Positions 1-7,569 are shown, numbered from the stretch's first letter. The stretch is DNA of 15,652 nucleotides from Desulfobacteraceae bacterium (GCA_030638305.1 DAOWEW010000101.1:1-15652); one strand, 5' to 3'. Notes: generated by a model from the letters alone, not told the origin. Program-made: numbers and translations.

Positions 1-2
1 AG

Positions 3-257
3 CTTTTGAAAAAGCTGAAACAACTCTATCCATTGCGGGGTAAGGTCTTGGAAGTAAAAGATGGAGAGATCCGGCTCAATATAGGCGAGATGGCGGGGGT
101 CAGGACAGGACAACGATTCAGCGTGTCGGGCGGAGATATCATCTTGGAGGTTACATCCATTCAGCAGGATAGAAGCCTTGCCAGGAGAGTCAAAGGAAAA
201 GGTTTAATACAAAAGGAGGATCAAGTTGAACAAGAAAAAGCTCATGGCTTGCTATAA
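3..257 (+). CDS. C-terminal fragment of a CsgG/FlgT-like envelope protein (partial)
   Basis: The reading frame is open to the left window edge, so this is the end of a longer gene; the TTG at base 6 is probably not its start. About 85 codons are visible, ending in TAA. They contain a small beta-rich segment (around residues 8-50) with the pattern RGKVLEVKDGEIRLNIGE, then GVRTGQ and FSV. That alternation of short strands with a central G-x-x-x-G turn resembles the SH3-like C-terminal domain of FlgT/CsgG-type outer-membrane-associated proteins. The tail is charged and low in complexity. No signal peptide can be seen because the N-terminus is missing. It converges with the cyclase gene, leaving a 44-bp gap without a clear terminator. 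The family call is tentative and based on pattern only; that it is coding is more certain than what it does. Confidence 0.5.
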   Translation, partial: LLKKLKQLYPLRGKVLEVKDGEIRLNIGEMAGVRTGQRFSVSGGDIILEVTSIQQDRSLARRVKGKGLIQKEDQVEQEKAHGLL

Positions 258-301
258 GATTTGATTTTTGCAAGGAGTGATGGAAAGGATAGAGATAAGT
301 T

Positions 302-2554
302 CTATTTCTTGTCCAAAGAAATCAGCCCGTTCCACATTTTTTCCGGCGGTTTTTCTTTATATTTCTTACACAATTTTATATAAAAAGCCGCGGGTCCATC
401 TTTGCCATACATTCTTGTACATTCATAGAATTTTTCGATTGCCTTATCCCATGATTTGTTTCTGTAGGCACTGAGCGCTTCGTCAAAAATTGTGCAAAGG
501 GCCTTTTGTTTTTCTTCAGATTTCTGCAAACGGCATATTAGTTCATATACCACTATAGACCTTGTTTTCCCTGCCAAAATGAATTCCCCGAGCCTTCTTG
601 TCAGAAATCCATCAAGTTCGTGGAGTACTTCCTTTGAGACCAGAATCCGGGTACCGAGGTATTTGTTTAGCCCCTCTAACCGTGACGCTGAATTAACCAC
701 ATCTCCCACAGCGCGATACTCGTAATGATCAATAGCGCCGATATTACCCATGGCCATGCGTCCGGAATGTAATCCAATGCGTGTAGGAAGCTGGAAAACA
801 GCAGAAGCCTGATTGAATCGGCGCACAGCAGTCGTTATATCAAGTGCAGTGAGGCAGGCCTGATTCCTGAGAGCTGCATCAGGATTTCCCGTAGCCCATA
901 TTGATAGCATGGAATCGCCTACGACGTCTGACACAATCCCGCCGTGTTTCATTACCGGCTGGAAAATAGCTTTATAATATCTGTTCATGAAGCTGCTGAG
1001 TTCCTCCGGATTCATGATTTCCGACAAAGTGGCATATTGTTCTGCATCGGTATACAAACACGTTCCGTAGACCATCTGGCTGCTTGTCCTGATATGTGAT
1101 ATGTTTTTTGCAACCTGGTCTACGACCTTGTCGGGCAGGTAATATCCAAAGGCCTTTCTGATATTCTCACGCTCCTTATGCGTGTTGCAATATTTCCAGA
1201 TCAAAGTAACGAAAAATCCAAGGGGCGCTTGAAACAACAGAGGGATAACCAGAGGATACCAGCATGCGGTGTTGTTAAACTGATACTGGGCAACAATCAG
1301 ATAGACTGCACTCAGGCCGGCCACGCTCGCTCCGGCGATGAGAGGAGGCAAAAGAAAACAGAGAATGCCGAGCCCCACTCCCCAAAAAAAGATAGTCGCA
1401 AGATGGGCAAGAAGTCCGAGCGGTTCAACAGACATATCCTCCAGCATGTTTGCAAAAGCAGTCGCCGCAATCTCAACGCCACTGATATCCACTCCTGTTG
1501 ATTGAGAAAAGACTGTATAAAAGCCATCTTTCTGTTCCGGCCGCAATCGTTCCGAAAGTCCGATGAATACAGCTTTGCCGTTTAGATCAAGTTGTTTCCG
1601 GTTGAGAGCAGGTCTTTTGTCATCCTGCAATAATTGATAATAGGGAAGTGTCGATATAGTGCCTGGAGGGCCATAAAAATTAAGATAGCGACTTTCTGAG
1701 CCCTGGTAGATTTTTATCAGTGCCTTGAGAAGCTGATACTTTTTCGGGTCAAGAGACAATGATATTGTATCTTCAAACTCGTCCAACATTTTTTCTGCAA
1801 TCAAGGGCTCTCTATCAAATATATTTCTTAAAATCAGTACAAGCTGTTCAACCCGTTTGGTTCTTATTATTTCATCTGTGTCAAGAGGCATCTTGTCAGC
1901 ATGATGAGGAGCAACCTTTTTCAGCGTGTGGAGAAACTCATCGCATACCTTTAATGCAAAGATATGGAACACAACTACCGGTAATGTTGGTTTGTCTTCG
2001 ACGCCTCCTTTAAATCTCCAGTACTGGCTTACCTTAACAGGCACTTTAGGCAAGACAAAAGGTGCTATGGCCATTGCAGATTGAGCAAGCAGAGGAATCG
2101 GCGGAACCAGTTTTATAGTATGCAGAGTTCCTGTATGTACTCCTTCTTTGTCCGTTAAGGAAATTGTCTCCTTTTCCACAGATTCACACAGAACAACGTT
2201 GTGTGCATTCTTAATGGAATCGGCAAACATACTGTTATGATCCGGGTTGCGAACTTCATCAAAAAGTACATCAAATGCAATAACCGCAGCACCTTGTTTT
2301 GTCAGAATTTCAACGAGGCGGGCATGCAGCGAACGTGGCCATTTCCCCGGATCCGGCGGCAGGTTGAGATTCCTGGCAGAAACCCTGTCCATCGTTATTA
2401 TGATGACATCAGATGGAACTTCTCTGCTTCCCCTTAAAGTAAACAGAAAATCAAGGCCGATATCTTCTTCGAGCTGAGATGCTATTGGAACAAAGCACAA
2501 TCCCAATACGCCTGTGAGCAACCCCACAAGCATGGCTTTACAGAGATTAGACAT
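302..2554 (-). CDS. CHASE2-domain class III adenylate/guanylate cyclase
   Basis: A 750-residue membrane receptor predicted to make a cyclic nucleotide from an NTP. A hydrophobic N-terminal anchor (about 7-27) leads into a CHASE2 extracytoplasmic sensor (about 30-375). Three or four transmembrane segments follow (about 378-455), then a cytoplasmic cyclase domain (about 490-675), and a C-terminal tail with a TPR-like helix pair (about 680-735). Both metal-binding aspartates are visible: D503 in LYTDAEQY and D547 in VVGDSML. The transition-state Asn and Arg are N621 and R625 in VNSASR. The two purine-recognition positions are unusual: the usual Lys four residues before the second metal Asp is D543, and the Thr/Asp of the YT.xGD motif is R614 in YRAVGD. 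The domain should be catalytic but its base specificity is uncertain. The start is ATG without an obvious Shine-Dalgarno sequence. Upstream lies half of a palindromic repeat and then the cNMP-fold/HDOD gene on the same strand. Confidence 0.88.
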   Translation of the reverse strand: MSNLCKAMLVGLLTGVLGLCFVPIASQLEEDIGLDFLFTLRGSREVPSDVIIITMDRVSARNLNLPPDPGKWPRSLHARLVEILTKQGAAVIAFDVLFDEVRNPDHNSMFADSIKNAHNVVLCESVEKETISLTDKEGVHTGTLHTIKLVPPIPLLAQSAMAIAPFVLPKVPVKVSQYWRFKGGVEDKPTLPVVVFHIFALKVCDEFLHTLKKVAPHHADKMPLDTDEIIRTKRVEQLVLILRNIFDREPLIAEKMLDEFEDTISLSLDPKKYQLLKALIKIYQGSESRYLNFYGPPGTISTLPYYQLLQDDKRPALNRKQLDLNGKAVFIGLSERLRPEQKDGFYTVFSQSTGVDISGVEIAATAFANMLEDMSVEPLGLLAHLATIFFWGVGLGILCFLLPPLIAGASVAGLSAVYLIVAQYQFNNTACWYPLVIPLLFQAPLGFFVTLIWKYCNTHKERENIRKAFGYYLPDKVVDQVAKNISHIRTSSQMVYGTCLYTDAEQYATLSEIMNPEELSSFMNRYYKAIFQPVMKHGGIVSDVVGDSMLSIWATGNPDAALRNQACLTALDITTAVRRFNQASAVFQLPTRIGLHSGRMAMGNIGAIDHYEYRAVGDVVNSASRLEGLNKYLGTRILVSKEVLHELDGFLTRRLGEFILAGKTRSIVVYELICRLQKSEEKQKALCTIFDEALSAYRNKSWDKAIEKFYECTRMYGKDGPAAFYIKLCKKYKEKPPEKMWNGLISLDKK

Positions 2555-2589
2555 TGTGACAGGGTTTTTATCTGACGTTTACATCATAT

Positions 2590-2650
2590 GGAACGAGGTC
2601 TAAATAACTTTCTCATTTAGGCGCTCAGATTTAGGTCGGATTTGTTCGAT
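2590..2650. repeat. Half copy of palindromic intergenic repeat (copy A)
   Basis: These 61 bases match 10109-10169 at 57 of 61 positions. They correspond to the left arm of the intact palindrome between rpoD and the tRNA. The copy begins with GGAACGAGG and ends with TTTGTTCGAT. The centre and right arm are missing, and the match stops a few bases before the stop codon of the HDOD gene (2657-2659). The fragment fills most of the 102-bp gap between the HDOD and cyclase genes. Confidence 0.85.
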
Positions 2651-2656
2651 TTGAAA

Positions 2657-3994
2657 TCACATTGTTTGTTTCGCTATGAGTTGTTTTAATGACATTGGCA
2701 GCGAATTGATTTTTTTATTCAAACTTGGAAGTACAAGCCTATATGCAATATCAACTACTGAATATTTTTCTAAATTCAACAATTGCTTGTACTCATCCAG
2801 AAATGTAGTATGTAATTCGTGTTCCAACTTATTTTGATATATATCATAACAAAGGTGGGCAAAATAAAGAACGGTGGTATTATCTAATATTTCCGTTGGG
2901 ATATTGGTCGGATGTACAAATTCAGGAAAAAACTGGAATTCAATACTTTTCCAGATAACATCCGGCAGATTCCATGATTTCAATAAAAGCCCTCCGATCT
3001 GAGATTGATCCAGGCTGTCAATAAACATTGCCAATTTGGGATTCTGCTTTTTTAGCAAAAGGATAACTATCTGTCCAAGATCGTGCATTAATCCTATTGT
3101 GGATAGCTCTACCGGTTTACCGACTCGTGTTTCTTGAGAAAGTGCGAATGAGATGTGCGATATATTCACGCAGTGGGAATGTAGTTCCTGAAAACTCGGG
3201 ATATTCGGCATGGTTAGGCGAACACTCTCAGCAATGACCAACTGGTACAACTCGTTAAAACCGAACAAAACAATAGCGTGGTTAATATCGGAAATCTTTT
3301 TCCGAAATCCGTAATGGGCTGAATTGATAGTTTTTAAAACAATGCCAACAAGAGAAGGATCTTTCTTTATCTGTGCTGCGATTTCTTTTGATGAGATTCG
3401 ACCGTCTATCAAATTATTAGCGAGAGTAGTAACGAAAATCGGCAATTTTGGGATTTTTCTTAATATGTTCCGAACCATTTCCGAGTTTTGTAAGTCGGTT
3501 ATCCCCTGAGTACGCTCACGATAAATGTCCTTTATCAGTTTAATGTTCTTGTCAGCAAGTTTCTTTTCCCTTTCTTCGAGCTGGCAGATCCGTTCTATGG
3601 CAAGAGCATTTAAACGCTTAAAGAAAAACAGTTGGGTTTTTTCTTCAAGGGCATCCAATGTTTTTTTATTCACTGCCATAATACTCGACGGTTCAGCGGC
3701 TACGACAGATGCCTTCCTTTGCATCTTCATAACAAGGCCAAAGCCACCAACCAAGTCACCTTTGTGTAAAAAGACAGCTACTTTCGCCTGTCTTTCTGCC
3801 ACTTCCATAATCCTTATCTTTCCGTTCAGAATTAAATAAATTGTTTGGTCGATATCACCTGCTTTTATCAAGATATCACCAGGTTGTAACTTTTTAATAG
3901 TCGCCAAACTGTACAATGTGTGTATCTCTTTTTCACTTAACCCATTAAATTGCACATGCTGTTCATTCCGGCTTTTTTTCACTATTTTCCCCAT
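2657..3994 (-). CDS. cNMP-binding-fold plus HDOD domain signalling protein
   Basis: A soluble 445-residue protein with two recognisable modules. The N-terminal part (about 20-135) is a cyclic-nucleotide-binding (CAP_ED) fold with KPGDILIKAGD and YLILNGKIRI beta-roll strands. A helical, charged linker follows (about 135-165), then an HDOD domain (about 172-380) with LRKIPKLP, INSAHYG, HCVNISH and MHDLGQ; the HD pair at 304-305 is kept. HDOD proteins are generally regulatory, and most are thought not to be phosphodiesterases. In the phosphate-binding cassette the Glu that normally holds the ribose 2'-OH is replaced: LVGGFG has G84 where family members have G-E, while R93 is nine residues on as expected. 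Binding of cAMP is therefore doubtful. The start is ATG with AAAGGAT five bases upstream. Repeat copies A and B flank the gene, and the next gene downstream is a cyclase. Confidence 0.85.
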   Translation of the reverse strand: MGKIVKKSRNEQHVQFNGLSEKEIHTLYSLATIKKLQPGDILIKAGDIDQTIYLILNGKIRIMEVAERQAKVAVFLHKGDLVGGFGLVMKMQRKASVVAAEPSSIMAVNKKTLDALEEKTQLFFFKRLNALAIERICQLEEREKKLADKNIKLIKDIYRERTQGITDLQNSEMVRNILRKIPKLPIFVTTLANNLIDGRISSKEIAAQIKKDPSLVGIVLKTINSAHYGFRKKISDINHAIVLFGFNELYQLVIAESVRLTMPNIPSFQELHSHCVNISHISFALSQETRVGKPVELSTIGLMHDLGQIVILLLKKQNPKLAMFIDSLDQSQIGGLLLKSWNLPDVIWKSIEFQFFPEFVHPTNIPTEILDNTTVLYFAHLCYDIYQNKLEHELHTTFLDEYKQLLNLEKYSVVDIAYRLVLPSLNKKINSLPMSLKQLIAKQTM

Positions 3995-4022
3995 ACTATC
4001 CTTTCAATCAAGACCACAATAA

Positions 4023-4185
4023 GGAACGAGGACGAAATAACTTCCACAAGTAGGTGCATAGATTTGAGTCGGATTTGTTCGATCTTGAATTACAAAAGTT
4101 GAAGGTATAGCGAGCTATTTCAATATGTTTGTGATCGGGCAAAGGATAAACCGAAGCTGCTATACAATGGGGGGAAGTAAATTGA
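4023..4185. repeat. Diverged full-length copy of palindromic intergenic repeat (copy B)
   Basis: It begins with GGAACGAGGACGAAATAACTT and shares GGATTTGTTCGATC (4071-4084) with copy C. The centre keeps TAGCGAGCTAT, equivalent to the AATAGC-AA-GCTATT centre of copy C. GATCGGGCAAAGG on the far side (4133-4145) is identical to 10226-10238. The right end is eroded, with only GGAAGTAAATT recalling the expected inverted arm. It occupies most of the 212-bp gap between the HPr-like gene and the HDOD gene, where a promoter for the HDOD gene would be expected. Confidence 0.75.
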
Positions 4186-4206
4186 AAAGACTACAAAAAT
4201 CCGACT

Positions 4207-5511
4207 TTATTTTAAGTAACCAAGCTCTTTGGGAAGTGGCACACCTTTTCCCATTGTATCCTCACCGTAATTGACACCGGTAAGAATTTTAATGTCTCCT
4301 AACGCACGAACATCTCCTTCAAATCTAACCTCAGTTCTGTTTTCCTTCTGAATCTTTCCCCCTGCCCACTGTATATCAAGAACGCTGCTTGCATCGAATC
4401 TGTCTTCTCCTACACAAAGTTCCACCTGACCACCATAGTGCTGAACAATCTTGGCAACGAGAAGACTGGGCCTGCTGTGGAAACCCAGTTTAACCGGCAC
4501 ACCTACAGAAATTGAAGAACGCTCAATGTTTTCATTTAATATCTCACTCGCCAGGTTTTTACCGGTTCTCAAGAAGTGACAGACATAATAAAGTCCGTAA
4601 TTAATTGTCCGATCAAGAAGAACTGCAGGATCAACAAGTAATGATAGCTGCTCCTGCACCTTTTTATAGATGTTCTTATAACCTGCCTCATGGAGGTGGC
4701 GCTCATAAAAATGCAGAAGCCTTCCTATCATTTGAAGAAGGTGAAATACAACTGAAAAACAACCGCGGAGATCCTTGAGTTTCCTGTTACCGAACCTATA
4801 TCCACCATGTATTACATATGTATCAAAAGCGGACTGAAGGTTGTGTACGAGCATCTCAAATCGTCTCATCTCAACCTCATTGACCTTGTCAGGTACAATC
4901 TCCAATATCTTTTTAGCATCATATGGTTCATAAAAACCGGAATGATCAAAGCTTTTTGCAATACTCAGAAACTCGCTGGCAATTTTCACTATATTTTTCT
5001 TCTGCAGGTCTTTGTCTTCATCATCAATATCATAATCAAGCAAATCATTAGTTGTAACGCCAGGAAATTCAAAAACATCGAAATTATCATCCGGTATGGC
5101 TATGTCTAACCGACGGGCTTCATCAAGAATAACCGGGGTAAGTTTCTTTATAGATTCTATCAAAAAATTAAATGTTGCCCAGCCTTGCTTTGCAAAGTCT
5201 TCAGTATGCACAAGATCATAAAAAACAAGGCGGTTTAAAATATGCTTTTGAGAATAGCTGCCAATACTCAAATGCCTGACAGAAGCAGACAATTCTCTAT
5301 AATAATACCAGTTCTTATTATTTTTTGCACCGTGATAATCAAGAAAATCTTCGAGAATCTGAGATGAAGTTACAAGTTCTGCAAAAAGCTTTTTTGTAAA
5401 AAAACCACTGGTTGGATCAAGATGTGAAATGTAAACGCAATGTTTAAGATAACCGTAAGAAAATATCTTAACCTTGTCAGCAAAAGAAAGATTATTCAAT
5501 GCTCCCTGCAC
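4207..5511 (-). CDS. Protein with C-terminal HPr-like phosphocarrier domain, downstream of sufB
   Basis: A 434-residue protein. The first 330 residues or so are mostly helical, carry many His, Tyr and acidic residues (for example DYDIDDEDKD near 159-168), and resemble no domain I can name. The last 95 residues (about 336-434) have the HPr fold pattern. VKLGFHSRPSLLVAKI holds the phosphorylatable histidine at H345 followed by S-R-P, as in canonical G-L-H-A-R-P. SSVLDIQ near 375 sits where HPr carries its regulatory serine. Free HPr is about 88 residues, so this is a fusion. No PTS enzyme I or permease is in view. The start is GTG, with GGGGGGTGAG upstream on the coding strand. It is 77 bp downstream of sufB, and the gap is a satellite. 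Co-transcription with suf is plausible but not shown. The HPr assignment is fairly firm; the role is unknown. Confidence 0.75.
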   Translation of the reverse strand: MQGALNNLSFADKVKIFSYGYLKHCVYISHLDPTSGFFTKKLFAELVTSSQILEDFLDYHGAKNNKNWYYYRELSASVRHLSIGSYSQKHILNRLVFYDLVHTEDFAKQGWATFNFLIESIKKLTPVILDEARRLDIAIPDDNFDVFEFPGVTTNDLLDYDIDDEDKDLQKKNIVKIASEFLSIAKSFDHSGFYEPYDAKKILEIVPDKVNEVEMRRFEMLVHNLQSAFDTYVIHGGYRFGNRKLKDLRGCFSVVFHLLQMIGRLLHFYERHLHEAGYKNIYKKVQEQLSLLVDPAVLLDRTINYGLYYVCHFLRTGKNLASEILNENIERSSISVGVPVKLGFHSRPSLLVAKIVQHYGGQVELCVGEDRFDASSVLDIQWAGGKIQKENRTEVRFEGDVRALGDIKILTGVNYGEDTMGKGVPLPKELGYLK

Positions 5512-5525
5512 TTATCTCACCCCCC

Positions 5526-5584
5526 TAACCCTGAACCTTGAACCTTTGAACCCCGAACCCCTGAACCCTGAATCTTGAACCCTG
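5526..5584. repeat. Tandem satellite of CCCTGAA-type words
   Basis: About eight imperfect copies of a 7-8 base word (ACCCTGA, ACCTTGA, ACCTTTGA, ACCCCGA, ACCCCTGA, ACCCTGA, ATCTTGA, ACCCTG) fill the gap between sufB and the HPr-like gene. On the coding strand it reads as GGGTTCA units and runs directly into the G-rich ribosome-binding region of the HPr-like gene. There is no inverted partner here, unlike the other satellites in the window. Confidence 0.85.
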
Positions 5585-5588
5585 CATT

Positions 5589-6767
5589 TCACATCATATC
5601 TTTCTGAGTTTCAAAAATAATATTGTCGAGCTTATTTTTTAAGTTTTCAGGTAATCCTTCAATATCCACATTTAAAAATCCTCGTACAATTGTTGATATT
5701 GCCTCATCCTCATCAAGGCCCCTTGCCATGAGATACTCAATTTCATGCTGATCAATTTTACCCACAGCAGCTTCATGAGACATCTCAACATTTGGCACAT
5801 AACCCTGAAGCTCAGGAATTGCATGCATAAGCCCATCATTTATTATCAGGCCCTTACATTCAAGGTGTGCCTTTATACCGGCAACTTTTCCAATCAGGTT
5901 TCCCCTGGCAATAATTGTCCCACCGGTCGTAATTGCACGTGATATTATCTCTGCACGTGAATCCGGTGCATTTAATACAATTTTTGATCCCACATCCAGA
6001 AAGCTGTCCTTACCGGCAACGAGAATGCTGTTGAAACGGGCAATGGCTCCTTTGCCGTTAAGATATGTTGTTGGATACATCTGAAGAGAACCGACCGGTT
6101 TTAAAGATATATAGTTAGAAACTATAAGCCCGCCTTCATCAACGTTGATAACTGTTCTTGGGCGTACTTTTATCTTTTTACCCCATGCATGAATCATGGT
6201 AAATATAAGTTTTGCCCCTTTTTTTACATAAAATTCAGATACACCGACATGCAAACCTGATATTAGATGCGGTGCTGTAGCACACCCTGTTATAATATGA
6301 AGCTCTGAACCTTCTTCGGCTATGACAACATTATGAACGTTTTGCGCAAAGTTATTTCTCGCTATATAAAGACATGCCTGTATCGGATGTTTTGCTTTAA
6401 CTCCCGGAAGCGACCGTATAAAGTAACCTTCGTGAGGCTTCTCTCTAACCTGAGCTGTAAACTTGTCGGTATCGGGAGAAATATTTTTCCACATATAATC
6501 GCCAAGCCAGTCATGTTTTTTTGCAGCCTGGGATATCCCCATTACCTCAACTCCATCAAATCGGGTTTTGCAGTGTATAACTGACTTGTCTTTTTGTATA
6601 AATGTACCTGCTCGATCTGTTTCTTTTGTATCAACGCCTATGTCTAAAAGCTTATTCGCATCTGAAGAATCAATCCGGGACAACTCATCTATATATTCGT
6701 GTTCTTCTGTTTCATTCTGATAGCTATCAAGATTAACTTCCAAATCATTATTATCTATATTGTGCAT
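5589..6767 (-). CDS. sufB: SufB/SufD-family Fe-S scaffold protein (minimal SmsB-like type)
   Basis: Scaffold subunit of a SufBC-type Fe-S cluster assembly complex. It is about 392 residues, shorter than E. coli SufB (495). The right-handed beta-helix core spans about 120-310. The C-terminal segment ECKGLII...MSHEAAVGKID...EAISTIVRGF matches the SufB core. C307 aligns with the catalytic core Cys of E. coli SufB, and the His-Glu pair is at 334-335 (all numbers counted from the GTG at 6776; subtract three for the preferred start). The ATG at 6767 is preferred because GAGGAG (6776-6781) lies eight bases upstream of it and directly abuts the alternative GTG. The gene overlaps sufC by 13 bp, suggesting translational coupling. 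No separate sufD, sufS or sufU is present. The pair resembles the minimal two-gene systems described in archaea and anaerobic bacteria; that placement comes from family knowledge. Confidence 0.9.
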   Translation of the reverse strand: MHNIDNNDLEVNLDSYQNETEEHEYIDELSRIDSSDANKLLDIGVDTKETDRAGTFIQKDKSVIHCKTRFDGVEVMGISQAAKKHDWLGDYMWKNISPDTDKFTAQVREKPHEGYFIRSLPGVKAKHPIQACLYIARNNFAQNVHNVVIAEEGSELHIITGCATAPHLISGLHVGVSEFYVKKGAKLIFTMIHAWGKKIKVRPRTVINVDEGGLIVSNYISLKPVGSLQMYPTTYLNGKGAIARFNSILVAGKDSFLDVGSKIVLNAPDSRAEIISRAITTGGTIIARGNLIGKVAGIKAHLECKGLIINDGLMHAIPELQGYVPNVEMSHEAAVGKIDQHEIEYLMARGLDEDEAISTIVRGFLNVDIEGLPENLKNKLDNIIFETQKDMM

Positions 6768-7513
6768 CTTACACACTCCTCATAGCCGTATTCTCTAATC
6801 CAATTTAAAATTTCCCTTGCATTTCTTGAACAGCAAAGAACACCGCCATAAAGCACCTGCCCTTTATCAGCCGTTATATAATCAAGGATATGGCCTGTAT
6901 GAGTAATAACCAGTGCGGATTTAGTCTTTTTTTGCACAATGTTTTTATGAGGCTTTTCTCTCGGGCATTTAATCCCCCTTTGCAAAAGAGAATTTATAGT
7001 ATCACCAATAAGGATAATACTTTCAAGGTCAACGCCTGATTCAGGTTCATCCAGCAGTATAAGGTCGGGTTGCTGTGCCGTAAGCTGGAGCAGCTCGGAA
7101 CGTTTAATTTCTCCACCTGAAAAGTTATTATTTACATCCCGATCCAAAAAATCGGAAAATTTAAGCTGTTTGGAAAGTTCCTCCACATCAACAGGACGAC
7201 CGCCACTGCATATTTCAACTATAGACCTTGTTTTTAAGCCGTTAATAGTCGGCGGCCTCTGGAATGACACCCCGATACCGAGTCTTGCACGCTCGTAAAT
7301 CGGCATATATGTGATGTCTTCACCTTTGAACGTAATTTTTCCATGAGTAACATTATAGCCTGAAAATCCCATTATGGTCATCATCAGACTGGTCTTTCCT
7401 GACCCGTTCGGACCGAAAAGTATATGGGTTTCTCCATCCGGGATTTCCATATTAACATTTTTAAGTATAGTTTTATTCCCGACTTCTACCTTAAGTTCTT
7501 CAACCTGCAACAT
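6755..7513 (-). CDS. sufC: SufC-family ATPase of the minimal Suf Fe-S assembly pair
   Basis: ABC-type ATPase that drives the SufB scaffold. With the ATG at 7513 the protein is 252 residues. Visible motifs: Walker A GPNGSGKT (34-41), Q-loop SFQRPP (Q85), signature FSGGE (131-135), Walker B LILLDEP (D155, E156), D-loop SGVD, and the switch His in ITHTG (H205). The YCY/THY context of E. coli SufC is replaced by THTG, and about 17 basic residues (IKCPREKPHKNIVQKK) are inserted before the H-switch. The C-terminus ends in a C-V-R-C pair. I recall these traits from SufC of minimal archaeal and anaerobe systems. The start at 7513 is preferred because GAGGTG lies six bases upstream. A longer frame to 7555 would begin in the loop of a perfect hairpin. 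rnpB lies just upstream on the same strand. Confidence 0.92.
   Translation of the reverse strand: MLQVEELKVEVGNKTILKNVNMEIPDGETHILFGPNGSGKTSLMMTIMGFSGYNVTHGKITFKGEDITYMPIYERARLGIGVSFQRPPTINGLKTRSIVEICSGGRPVDVEELSKQLKFSDFLDRDVNNNFSGGEIKRSELLQLTAQQPDLILLDEPESGVDLESIILIGDTINSLLQRGIKCPREKPHKNIVQKKTKSALVITHTGHILDYITADKGQVLYGGVLCCSRNAREILNWIREYGYEECVRCTI
6776..6781 (-). promoter_or_regulatory. Ribosome binding site that sets the sufB start
   Basis: On the minus strand the site reads GAGGAG, followed by eight bases and ATG at 6767. An in-frame GTG at 6774-6776 would overlap the site and is unlikely to be used. The site lies inside the 3' end of sufC. Confidence 0.7.
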
Positions 7514-7519
7514 CCTTTT

Positions 7520-7525
7520 CACCTC
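7520..7525 (-). promoter_or_regulatory. Ribosome binding site that sets the sufC start
   Basis: On the minus strand GAGGTG is followed by six bases and then ATG at 7513. It lies seven bases after the end of a 16-bp-stem hairpin, so folding of that hairpin could affect access to it. Confidence 0.65.
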
Positions 7526-7532
7526 ACCAGTT

Positions 7533-7569
7533 GAGACCGTTGCAAAATTGAACATTTTGCAACGGTCTC
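7533..7569. repeat. Perfect 16-bp-stem hairpin between rnpB and sufC
   Basis: GAGACCGTTGCAAAAT (7533-7548) and its exact reverse complement (7554-7569) are separated by a five-base loop, TGAAC. It sits between the 3' end of RNase P RNA and the sufC ribosome binding site. No T-run follows on the minus strand, so it is not a canonical intrinsic terminator. A degenerate copy of half of it (25 of 28 bases) lies at 14388-14415, so it belongs to a dispersed repeat family. It may still act as an RNA-processing or attenuation element. Confidence 0.85.

Noticed and set aside
272..474. Plus-strand ORF beginning with AAGGAGTG-ATG after the left-edge gene
   Set aside because: The site is too close to the ATG, and the frame runs antisense through the C-terminal part of the cyclase; it could be a truncated gene start but nothing in the product supports it.
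1178..1527. ORFs of 71-107 codons on both strands in the cyclase transmembrane region
   Set aside because: They are out-of-frame shadows of the cyclase, whose membrane segments and domain order are continuous in the main frame.
4807..5109. 100-codon plus-strand ORF inside the HPr-like gene
   Set aside because: It is antisense to a well-supported coding region, without a ribosome binding site or recognisable motif.
5526..5584. Possible CRISPR array or telomere-like repeat
   Set aside because: The unit is only 7-8 bases with no spacers, and the site is an internal operon gap; a word-repeat satellite fits better.
6774..6776. GTG start for sufB
   Set aside because: It directly abuts the GAGGAG ribosome binding site, leaving no spacer; the ATG nine bases downstream has an eight-base spacer.
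7514..7555. Longer sufC start at 7555
   Set aside because: The ATG is in the loop of a perfect 16-bp hairpin, has no ribosome binding site, and adds 14 residues not typical of SufC; the 7513 ATG has GAGGTG six bases upstream.
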